Source: Chitinophaga pinensis
GTDB taxonomy: Bacteria > Bacteroidota > Bacteroidia > Flavobacteriales_D > Crocinitomicaceae
Length of the DNA: 41,956 nt
Direction: 5' to 3'
NCBI GenBank assembly: GCA_943324745.2
Contig: CALPMT020000026.1
Coordinates: 1-41,956 of the forward strand
The notes under the pieces were generated by a model that was not told the origin of the DNA, made no database searches, and saw only the letters and a list, made by a program, of their open reading frames with translations. A program made the translations under genes and the position numbers. This document shows positions 17,046-23,870 of this stretch, piece after piece. The stretch's first letter is position 1. Each line of letters begins with the position of its first letter.

Positions 17046-18032
17046 TTAGTGCTTCTCGATGAGTTGAATTTCTTCTATTAATTGATCTTTTTCTATACTT
17101 ACCACACCACTTTTCTCACATACCAATCCTCCTGCTAAATTTGCATAGGCAGCAACTTTTGTAATAGGAAGTCCGATTGCTAAACAAAGCGTTGCAACAC
17201 TAATTACAGTATCTCCTGCTCCACTCACATCGGCAATGGTTCGTATATGTGCTGGAATGTAAATCTTTTCAGATGTAGATTTGATAAATACACCGTGTTC
17301 AGAAAGTGTAATAAACGTATTTTCGTTTTGTAATGTTTCTTCTAATTGATTGACAGCTGATTCAAAAGCTTCTTTGTTTGCTATATCAAAATGTACATTT
17401 AAACCTTCTTTTAATTCTTTTAAATTCGGTTTAAACAAGGTTACTCCTTTGTAAGCAAAGAAATTATCGCGTTTTGGATCTACTGTAGTTGGTATATTAG
17501 CTATTTTACATAAAAGTAAAACCTCCGAAATTACGCGCTCAGTTAATACCCCTTTATTATAATCCTCAAAAATCAAGGCATCAATTCCAGATTGAATTAA
17601 ATTCGAAACTTTCAGAATTAATTTATTTTCTTCATCCGTTGAAATTGGGTCAATTTGTTCTGAATCTACACGTAATAATTGTTGATTATTCCCAATAATA
17701 CGTGTTTTAACCGTTGTTTTACGATGTTTGCTGCGAACAATTCCAGAAGAATTAACTTTTTCCTTATCAAATATTTGGATTAACTCCTCCCCTTCTATAT
17801 CATCCCCAACTACAGAACAAATAATCGCTTCTGCACCTAAAGAAACAATGTTTAAAGCCACGTTTGCTGCACCTCCTAATCGATTTTCTTTTTTGGAAAG
17901 ACTAACAATTGGAACTGGAGCTTCAGGACTGATACGTGTTACAGAACCAATCACATACGCATCCATCATTACATCCCCAAGAATAGCGATACGTTTTGAG
18001 GTAAATTGTTTGAAAATATCTTGAACTTTCAT
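17046..18032 (-). CDS. PfkB-family kinase, RfaE1-like (heptose 7-phosphate kinase)
   Basis: From the ATG at 18032 the product is 328 residues. The N-terminus IAILGDVMMDAYVIG and ISPEAPVPIVSLSKKENRLGG match RfaE domain I, which phosphorylates D-glycero-D-manno-heptose 7-phosphate for LPS core synthesis. The catalytic GAGDT motif is near the C-terminus and DPKR near residue 190. There is no fused nucleotidyltransferase domain. The start overlaps the aminotransferase stop by one base (TAATG), implying translational coupling; an upstream frame to 18119 lies wholly inside that gene and is rejected. The sugar specificity is inferred from family only. Confidence 0.87.
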   Translation of the reverse strand: MKVQDIFKQFTSKRIAILGDVMMDAYVIGSVTRISPEAPVPIVSLSKKENRLGGAANVALNIVSLGAEAIICSVVGDDIEGEELIQIFDKEKVNSSGIVRSKHRKTTVKTRIIGNNQQLLRVDSEQIDPISTDEENKLILKVSNLIQSGIDALIFEDYNKGVLTERVISEVLLLCKIANIPTTVDPKRDNFFAYKGVTLFKPNLKELKEGLNVHFDIANKEAFESAVNQLEETLQNENTFITLSEHGVFIKSTSEKIYIPAHIRTIADVSGAGDTVISVATLCLAIGLPITKVAAYANLAGGLVCEKSGVVSIEKDQLIEEIQLIEKH

Positions 18033-19225
18033 TATGCTAATTTCGCTAATGCTTCTTTTACACGTGTCATTGCTTTTACCAACGTTTCTTCCGAAGCGGC
18101 ATAAGAAATCCTTATACAATTAGTTGCTCCGAATGACTCTCCACTGACTAATGCGACCATTGCTTCACTTAATAAATACAAACATAAATCATGTGCACTT
18201 GAAATCGTTGTATCCTTGTATTTTTTACCTATGAAATAAGAAATATCTGGAAAAATATAAAAAGCTCCTTCCGGTGTATTTGCCTTCACTCCTGGCATTT
18301 CTTTCAACATTCCAAGCACTAAATCTCTACGACTTTTAAACGCTTTAATCATGTCTTGTAAAACTGCTGGATCCGCTTTCATCGCAACAATAGCTGCTCG
18401 TTGCGCAATCGAACACGTTGCAGAAGTAAATTGTCCTTGTACTTTATTACAAGCATCCGCAATTAACTTAGAAGCTCCGATATAACCAAGTCTCCATCCT
18501 GTCATTGCCCATGCTTTAGAAACACCATTAATAGTAATTACTTGATCAAATATTTCTGGAAATTGTGCTAAACTTTGGTGTTTCCCAACAAAATTAATGT
18601 GCTCATAAATCTCATCTGAAATAACAACTACAGATGGATTTTTCACCAACACATCAGCTAATCCTCTTAATTCTTCTTGACTATACAAAGATCCTGTAGG
18701 ATTACAAGGCGATGAGAAAATCATCATCTTCGTTTTAGGTGTAATTGCATCTTCAAATTGTTTTGCTGTAATTTTAAAATCTGTTTCGATTCCTGCATGA
18801 ACAATTACTGGTATTCCTTCTGCTACCTTTACGATTTCAATGTATGAAACCCAATATGGCGCTGGGATGATTACTTCATCTCCAGGATTGATACAACTTA
18901 ACACAGCATTTGCAATCGATTGTTTTGCTCCTGTAGAAACAACAATTTGATCTTTCGAATAGTTCAATCCATTGTCGCGTTTGAATTTCAAGGAAATACT
19001 TTCTCTCAAATCATCGTAACCCGCAACAGGTGTATACATTGTATAGTTTTGATCTAACGCTTCTTTTGCAGCATCTTTAATGAATTCAGGAGTAAAAAAA
19101 TCAGGCTCCCCCAAACTCAAAGAAATCACATCTTTACCAGCAGCTTTTAATTCTCTGGAAATACGAGACATAGCAATAGTTGCAGACTCCTCCATTGCAA
19201 GCAAACGATCAGATAATTGTATCAT
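18032..19225 (-). CDS. Class I PLP-dependent aminotransferase (AspC-like)
   Basis: The 397-residue aminotransferase of fold type I has the PLP lysine in NGVSKAWAMTGWRLGY. Other family positions are SLGEPDFFTPEFI near the start, NPTGSLYSQEEL and SDEIYEHINF. The C-terminal arginine motif NCIRISYAAS binds the substrate carboxylate. This is the aspartate/prephenate-type aminotransferase subgroup Ib. It is the first gene of the run kinase-ubiE-porT-exporter and is preceded by a well-formed promoter at 19253-19281. Confidence 0.93.
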   Translation of the reverse strand: MIQLSDRLLAMEESATIAMSRISRELKAAGKDVISLSLGEPDFFTPEFIKDAAKEALDQNYTMYTPVAGYDDLRESISLKFKRDNGLNYSKDQIVVSTGAKQSIANAVLSCINPGDEVIIPAPYWVSYIEIVKVAEGIPVIVHAGIETDFKITAKQFEDAITPKTKMMIFSSPCNPTGSLYSQEELRGLADVLVKNPSVVVISDEIYEHINFVGKHQSLAQFPEIFDQVITINGVSKAWAMTGWRLGYIGASKLIADACNKVQGQFTSATCSIAQRAAIVAMKADPAVLQDMIKAFKSRRDLVLGMLKEMPGVKANTPEGAFYIFPDISYFIGKKYKDTTISSAHDLCLYLLSEAMVALVSGESFGATNCIRISYAASEETLVKAMTRVKEALAKLA

Positions 19226-19252
19226 AAATAGGTGTTAATTCGTGTGTATATA

Positions 19253-19281
19253 CAAAACTAAAAAATATTTAGTCGAACAAA
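19253..19281 (-). promoter_or_regulatory. Promoter of the aminotransferase-kinase-ubiE-porT run
   Basis: On the minus strand, TTTG (19281-19278) is followed after 17 nt by TAGTTTTG (19260-19253), an ideal Bacteroidota -33/-7 pair. The leader to the ATG at 19225 is about 25 nt. Confidence 0.78.
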
Positions 19282-19312
19282 CACAAATATGATTTTAATT
19301 TCAATGATTTCG

Positions 19313-19906
19313 TTAAATTTCAATCAGCACATTTTTCTCCTCTATCATTTTGCGAAGATTTTGGATTGCATAGCGCATACGGCCCAACGCAGTATTGATG
19401 CTAATCTCTTTTTCTTCTGCAATATCTTTGAACGACATTCCTTGGAAAATACGCATTTCGATCAACTCGCGTTGTGCTGCTGGTAAAAACTCGATGCCGC
19501 TAACTAACTCTTCATACAATTCGTTTTGCATCACTTGTTGAATCCAAGGTGTAGAATCACACTCCATGTGGGTAAACACATTAAAAGTATCCGAATTGGA
19601 AGAGGATTCCGAAATCATTTTACGAGAACTATTTTTACGGAAATAATCGATAATGAGGTTGTTTGCAATACGCAACGCCCATGGAAGAAATTTCCCCTCT
19701 TCGTTATACTTCCCTGTTTTTAAGGTATTGATAATTTTGATAAACGTATCCTGAAATAAATCTTCAGCAAGTTCGGTAGATTTGACCTTAGATACAATTG
19801 TTTTGAAAATTATACGTTTGTATCTTTTCAATAAAACTTCTAAAGATTTTTCATCGCCTGAGATGTATTGATTCACCAATAGGGAATCTTCCAATGTACT
19901 AAACAT
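19313..19906 (-). CDS. ECF-type RNA polymerase sigma factor
   Basis: The 197-residue protein has region 2 (AEDLFQDTFIKIINTL and LPWALRIANNLIIDYFRKN) and region 4 (FLPAAQRELIEMRIFQGMSFKDIAEEKEISINTALGRMRYAI), with no region 1.1 or 3, as in extracytoplasmic-function sigma factors. It would direct polymerase to a specific regulon. No anti-sigma factor gene is adjacent. The stop lies about 30 bp from the aminotransferase promoter, and no terminator is evident between them. Confidence 0.94.
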   Translation of the reverse strand: MFSTLEDSLLVNQYISGDEKSLEVLLKRYKRIIFKTIVSKVKSTELAEDLFQDTFIKIINTLKTGKYNEEGKFLPWALRIANNLIIDYFRKNSSRKMISESSSNSDTFNVFTHMECDSTPWIQQVMQNELYEELVSGIEFLPAAQRELIEMRIFQGMSFKDIAEEKEISINTALGRMRYAIQNLRKMIEEKNVLIEI

Positions 19907-20075
19907 AGCTCTAAATTTATGACCGAAGTCGATGGATATTAAATTAGAGTAATGTTGTTCCGATAGGCGTTTTTATAGTTGATTGTTTTGCTAATATAGG
20001 AAAGTAATTTGGAAAAACAAATGAAAAACTAAAAAATGTTAATTTTTAACTCAAAAAAAACTATTTATTTCTTGG

Positions 20076-20141
20076 TCACCTCCTTTCCCAAAAGCTTTCG
20101 GGACCAGCCTCTAGGAGGGAAACGTATGGTTTCAATTGATT
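20076..20141 (+). repeat. Repeat R1: left-hand relic of the DUF559-associated repeat
   Basis: It begins TCACCTCC at 20076 and ends with a 28-bp block (20114-20141, GGAGGGAAACGTATGG...CAATTGATT) that differs at one base from 20636-20663 at the end of the DUF559 gene. The middle differs from the other copies. The block corresponds to coding sequence in the downstream copy, so R1 may be what is left of a lost neighbouring DUF559 gene. The 170 bp between the sigma-factor gene and R1 show no other feature that I recognise. Confidence 0.8.
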
Positions 20142-20175
20142 TATAAAATCTCAAAAAATAATCGAGTCATTTATC

Positions 20176-20207
20176 TTCCCTCCTTGAGGAGGGACCGAGG
20201 GAGGTGA
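20176..20207 (-). repeat. Repeat R2: inverted copy 5' of the DUF559 gene
   Basis: TTCCCTCCTTGAGGAGGG (20176-20193) then GAGGGAGGTGA (20197-20207). Its reverse complement matches 20612-20643 inside the 3' end of the DUF559 gene, including the identical 16-bp palindromic core. R2 and R3 therefore form inverted repeats enclosing the gene. Confidence 0.85.
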
Positions 20208-20302
20208 ACAAAATATCCATTTAATTTCTTCCTTTCCCAATAAAAAACATCCATTTTAAATGTTTAACCAAACTTTTTCATTAACTTATATAAGAAAAAA
20301 GT

Positions 20303-20668
20303 ATGATTTCTAACAACCATTACAACAAAAATCTAAAAGAATTTGCTAGAGAATTACGTAGTGCATCGGTTTCTAAAGCTGAAAAAAGAATCTGGAAAGC
20401 GCTTTTATCAAAAGAACAATTAGGAGAACGATTTCTTAGACAAAGATCTATTGATAATTTCATAGTGGATTTCTTTTGTCCAAAATTGGGTTTAATAATT
20501 GAAATTGACGGAATATCACACTTGAATAAGGGAGACTATGACTTTTATCGAGAAGAAAAGTTAAAATCTTTTGGTTTCACACTTATACGATTTAAGAAAG
20601 GAGAGGTTATGTCACCTCCCTTTATCCCTCCTCAAGGAGGGAAACATATGGTTTCAATTGATTATTAA
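20303..20668 (+). CDS. DUF559 endonuclease-like protein (Vsr/PD-(D/E)XK fold)
   Basis: The 121-residue protein has the DUF559 pattern: SKAEKRIWKALLSKEQLGERF, R-Q-R-S, the strand D56-FFCP, then IIEIDG with E67 and D69, and H73. It ends with EEKLKSFGFTLIRFKKGEV, the usual end of the domain. The family resembles very-short-patch repair and other PD-(D/E)XK nucleases; activity is not proven. The last 18 residues (SPPFIPPQGGKHMVSIDY) are encoded by the palindromic repeat R3, not by the domain. C-termini of this kind recur in many DUF559 proteins as I recall. The gene stands between the sigma factor and the acyltransferase operon. Confidence 0.9.
   Translation: MISNNHYNKNLKEFARELRSASVSKAEKRIWKALLSKEQLGERFLRQRSIDNFIVDFFCPKLGLIIEIDGISHLNKGDYDFYREEKLKSFGFTLIRFKKGEVMSPPFIPPQGGKHMVSIDY
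20612..20663 (+). repeat. Repeat R3: right-hand copy, coding for the DUF559 C-terminus
   Basis: TCACCTCCCT (20612-20621), the palindrome CCCTCCTCAAGGAGGG (20626-20641), then a tail to 20663 shared with R1. It is translated as the last residues of the DUF559 protein, and its TTG at 20658-20660 is spaced correctly to serve as the -33 element of the next promoter. Confidence 0.85.
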
Positions 20669-20688
20669 AATTTAATCTCTTATTTTTG
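20658..20688 (+). promoter_or_regulatory. Promoter of the acyltransferase pair, -33 element inside the repeat
   Basis: TTG at 20658-20660 and TATTTTTG at 20681-20688 are 20 nt apart and fit the Bacteroidota consensus. The leader to the ATG at 20705 is about 10-15 nt. The TTG belongs to repeat R3 at the end of the DUF559 gene. Confidence 0.68.
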
Positions 20689-20704
20689 TGTAGTAAGCTT
20701 GATT

Positions 20705-21523
20705 ATGAAAGAAAATAAACTAATTGATATACGTAAAGTAATCGGAGATAAAAATCCTAAATTGCTCAAACTACTCCCTGGATTTGTTATTCGTTACATT
20801 CAACGCATCTTACACGAAAAAGAAGTAAATGAAGTCGTAGAAACCAACAAAGACAAACATAATCAAGATTTTTGTCAAGCTGTGATCGACCGATTTAATA
20901 TCAAACTGATTATTGAAGGGATTGAAAATGTTCCGAGTAATGGTGGAGTTACGCTCGCTATGAATCACCCTTTAGGTGGTATGGATGCAATGGCTTTGGT
21001 AACAGCGTTAAAAAATCAACGAACTGACCTAAAATTCATTGTAAACGACATACTATTACACCTTGAAAGTATGAAAGGTATGTTTGTGGGTGTAAATAAG
21101 CATGGTAGAAATTCTAATTCCAACCTACTAAAGATAGATGAAATTTTCTCAACCGGTAGTGCTGTATGTATCTTTCCTGCTGGATTAGTTAGTCGTAAAA
21201 TGGATGGTAAAGTACAAGATTTAGCATGGACAAAAACCTTTGTTTCACTATCACTTAAACACAATCAACCGATCATTCCAGTTTACATTGACGGTAAATT
21301 ATCCAATTTCTTCTACCGTTTAGCTGCTTTCCGTAAAGCTATTGGCATCAAAGCAAACATTGAAATGTTTTTCTTGGTAGACGAATTGTTCAAACAAAAA
21401 GATGTGACAATGAAACTAACGTTTGGAAAACCAATTTACCCGGATTCACTAGACAAGTCAAAATCTCAAAAACAATGGGCGGAGGAAATTCGCAATCAAG
21501 TATATTCATTTTCAGAAAAGTAA
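20705..21523 (+). CDS. Lysophospholipid/amino-lipid O-acyltransferase (GlsA/OlsA-like)
   Basis: The 272-residue protein belongs to the PlsC-type acyltransferases. The catalytic His-Asp motif is in MNHPLGGMDAMAL, with five rather than the usual four residues between His and Asp, and the second motif is IFPAGLVSRKMDG. PIIPVYIDGKLSNFFYRL follows. Paired with the N-acyltransferase gene 3 bp downstream, it fits the O-acylation step of glycine- or ornithine-lipid synthesis (GlsA/OlsA). An in-frame TTG at 20699 is less likely than the ATG at 20705. No membrane-spanning segment is obvious; such enzymes sit at the inner membrane face. Specificity is inferred from pairing. Confidence 0.82.
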   Translation: MKENKLIDIRKVIGDKNPKLLKLLPGFVIRYIQRILHEKEVNEVVETNKDKHNQDFCQAVIDRFNIKLIIEGIENVPSNGGVTLAMNHPLGGMDAMALVTALKNQRTDLKFIVNDILLHLESMKGMFVGVNKHGRNSNSNLLKIDEIFSTGSAVCIFPAGLVSRKMDGKVQDLAWTKTFVSLSLKHNQPIIPVYIDGKLSNFFYRLAAFRKAIGIKANIEMFFLVDELFKQKDVTMKLTFGKPIYPDSLDKSKSQKQWAEEIRNQVYSFSEK

Positions 21524-21526
21524 ACC

Positions 21527-22438
21527 ATGCAACAAGAAATTATAGCACCGATTTCTAAAGAAATCATCAAACAAGAATTAAACAAAGATCGTTTTATACG
21601 TACTACACGCAAAGGTGGAAATGAAATCTATTCAGTAAACATTCATAATGCACCCAACACACTACAAGAAATAGGTCGTTTGCGCGAAGTAACTTTCCGT
21701 CAATCTGGAGGCGGTACAGGTTTACCACTAGACTTAGATGAATTTGATACGAATGAAGTTTGCTACGAACAATTAATAGTATGGTCACCAGAAGATGAAG
21801 AAATTGTAGGTGGTTATCGTTATATTCTTTGTAAAAATGCTATTCAAGAAGATGGAATTCATTTATCCACAAGCCATTATTTTGATTTCTCTGAAACATT
21901 CGTTAAGGAATATTTACCCCTAACAATTGAATTAGGTAGATCTTGGGTTCAACCGAACTTTCAACCTTCTGTAAATCCTCGTAAAGGGTTATTTGCTTTA
22001 GATAATATTTGGGATGGTTTAGGAGCAATTATTATTACCAATCCTACCATGAAGTATTTCTTTGGTAAAGTAACTATGTACCCAAGTTATGATCGTGAGT
22101 CACGTGACTTCTTACTACATTTCATGCACCATTATTTCCCAGATAACGAGAAATTAATGACTCCTTTCCATCCACTACAACAAAATTACGATCAGGATTT
22201 TATAGAAGAACAATTGCAAAATTTATCCTTCAAAGATGGTTTTAAAGTATTGAATTCGTATGTACGTGCACGTAATGAAAATGTACCACCTTTAGTGAAT
22301 ATTTATATGCACCTTTCTCCTACCATGAAAACTTTTGGAACAGCTGTTAATCATGAATTTGGAGATGTTGAGGAGACGGGAATTTTAGTCTCTATACCAG
22401 ACATTTATCAAGAGAAAAAAGAAAGGCATATCAATTAA
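21527..22438 (+). CDS. GNAT-type N-acyltransferase for amino-acid lipids (GlsB/OlsB-like)
   Basis: The 303-residue protein belongs to the GNAT-related OlsB/hemolysin-like acyltransferases (Acetyltransf_5). Motifs include LREVTFRQSGGGTGLPLDLDEFD, EEIVGGYRYILC and ELGRSWVQPNFQP. In characterised relatives it transfers a 3-hydroxyacyl group from acyl carrier protein to the amino group of ornithine or glycine, making the lyso-lipid that the partner O-acyltransferase completes. The 3-bp gap to the upstream gene supports a two-gene operon. Which amino acid is used cannot be read from the sequence; glycine is likely for Bacteroidota by analogy with glsB-glsA. Confidence 0.82.
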   Translation: MQQEIIAPISKEIIKQELNKDRFIRTTRKGGNEIYSVNIHNAPNTLQEIGRLREVTFRQSGGGTGLPLDLDEFDTNEVCYEQLIVWSPEDEEIVGGYRYILCKNAIQEDGIHLSTSHYFDFSETFVKEYLPLTIELGRSWVQPNFQPSVNPRKGLFALDNIWDGLGAIIITNPTMKYFFGKVTMYPSYDRESRDFLLHFMHHYFPDNEKLMTPFHPLQQNYDQDFIEEQLQNLSFKDGFKVLNSYVRARNENVPPLVNIYMHLSPTMKTFGTAVNHEFGDVEETGILVSIPDIYQEKKERHIN

Positions 22439-22446
22439 TATGCCTT
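22410..22446 (-). terminator. Hairpin terminator for the mpl transcript
   Basis: AAGGCATAT (22423-22431) and ATATGCCTT (22438-22446) form a perfect 9-bp stem with a 6-nt loop. On the minus strand the hairpin is followed by TCTTTTTTCTC, so it terminates transcription coming from mpl. It overlaps the end of the plus-strand acyltransferase gene. Confidence 0.65.
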
Positions 22447-22495
22447 GAAGTAATTAGTTTAAAACTAGATAAATCGAAAGATAACTTATTTTTAG

Positions 22496-23860
22496 CTATT
22501 CAATTTTACCTAATAGATCTTGGCCAAGTTGTTCATAATTTATGCCGTCAAAAGTGCCAGAGCTCATCATTAACAATACTTTATTGTTCCATTTTGTCGC
22601 ATTAATAAAAGATAAAACATCTTCTGTTGTGTCAAAAACATTTACATGTCCCCCAAAAGCATCTTTTACCAACTCAATCGAAATTGGTTCTAGTTTTTTA
22701 TGCTTAACTACTTCAGGACTATAATAGACAAGCGCTTCGTCAGCCTGATCCATCGTATTCTTGTAATGAGGTAAAAATTCTTTTTTCAAAGAGGAGAAAG
22801 TATGTAACTCCATACATGCGATGACCTTTCTATTTTTGTATTGTTCTTTCACAGCTTTAGTTGTTGCCATCAATTTAGAAGGAGAATGTGCGAAGTCTTT
22901 AAACATTACAAATTCATTCGATTCAACTACTTTTTGAAGACGTTTACCTGCACCAGTGAATGTGGACATTTCGGTTAAAAAATCAACATTTGAAATTCCC
23001 ATTTGTTCACCTAAATACATTGCTCCCATCATATTCTGTAGATTATGGGCACCGAATATTTTTAATTCATATTCATTATCTTTAAAAGTTACTACAGTTC
23101 CTGAATTTGTAACTCTATAAACAGGTGTTTTATAAGGTATAGAATTGATATTATTTTCAACCGTTAAACCAAGTCTATTTACTTCTCTATCCTCCGAATT
23201 GTATATCAATGTTCCTTTCTCTTCTATACACTCACAAAAAACACGAAATTGATCTACATAATTTTCAAACGTTGGAAAAACATTAATATGATCCCAAGCA
23301 ATTCCACTAATAATAGCAACATGGGGTTTATAAAGATGGAATTTCGGTCTACGATCAATCGGGGAACTCAGATACTCGTCTCCTTCTAAAATCATAAATG
23401 GTGCTGACTCGCTTAGTTTCACCATGCAATCGTACCCATCCAATTGAGCACCAACCATATAATCTACTTCAATATCTAATTGTTTAACAACATGTAACAG
23501 CATTGAAGTGATTGTTGTTTTACCATGACTACCACCAATTACAATTCGTTTTTTAGCTTTACTTTGTTCGTATAAATACTCTGGATAGGAATAAATTGGA
23601 ATATTTAATTCTTTTGCTTTTAATAATTCTGGATTATCAGCTCTTGCGTGCATACCAAGAATAACAGCAGATATGTTTTTATTAATATTATTTTGATCCC
23701 AACCAATACTAGCTGGAAAAATTCCTTGACTTTTCAAGCGAGAAGCCGAGGGTTCAAAAATCTCATCATCAGAACCAGTAACTTGATACCCTTTTCTGTG
23801 TAAAGCAATTGCTAAATTATGCATAGCGCTACCGCCTATAGCAATAAAGTGAACTCTCAT
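22496..23860 (-). CDS. mpl: UDP-N-acetylmuramate:tripeptide ligase (peptidoglycan recycling)
   Basis: The 454-residue Mur-ligase family member starts with the Rossmann-like MRVHFIAIGGSAMHNLA. The P-loop GGSHGKTTIT is near residue 110 and the segment LEGDEYLSSPIDRRPKF is characteristic of Mpl rather than MurC. It attaches recovered L-Ala-gamma-D-Glu-diaminopimelate to UDP-MurNAc in the cytoplasm. The C-terminal region FKDFAHSPSKL (the Mur-ligase D-x-AHxP segment) is intact. The gene follows the exported coiled-coil protein gene by 10 bp on the same strand and ends before a hairpin terminator. Confidence 0.93.
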   Translation of the reverse strand: MRVHFIAIGGSAMHNLAIALHRKGYQVTGSDDEIFEPSASRLKSQGIFPASIGWDQNNINKNISAVILGMHARADNPELLKAKELNIPIYSYPEYLYEQSKAKKRIVIGGSHGKTTITSMLLHVVKQLDIEVDYMVGAQLDGYDCMVKLSESAPFMILEGDEYLSSPIDRRPKFHLYKPHVAIISGIAWDHINVFPTFENYVDQFRVFCECIEEKGTLIYNSEDREVNRLGLTVENNINSIPYKTPVYRVTNSGTVVTFKDNEYELKIFGAHNLQNMMGAMYLGEQMGISNVDFLTEMSTFTGAGKRLQKVVESNEFVMFKDFAHSPSKLMATTKAVKEQYKNRKVIACMELHTFSSLKKEFLPHYKNTMDQADEALVYYSPEVVKHKKLEPISIELVKDAFGGHVNVFDTTEDVLSFINATKWNNKVLLMMSSGTFDGINYEQLGQDLLGKIE

Positions 23861-23870
23861 ACCTTTTGTG

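Larger units (their letters stand above)
20176..20668 (+). mobile_element. Candidate repeat-bounded DUF559 nuclease unit
   Basis: A DUF559 nuclease gene lies between inverted copies of a palindromic repeat (R2 and R3), the right copy being part of the reading frame. A direct copy of the right end (R1) lies 35 bp further left. The arrangement looks like a compact mobile or repeat-spreading unit of about 490 bp. No transposase and no target-site duplication were recognised, so mobility is inference. Confidence 0.4.

Noticed and set aside
18033-18119. Extended N-terminus for the RfaE1-like kinase
   Set aside because: It lies wholly inside the aminotransferase gene; TAATG coupling at 18032 gives the expected start.
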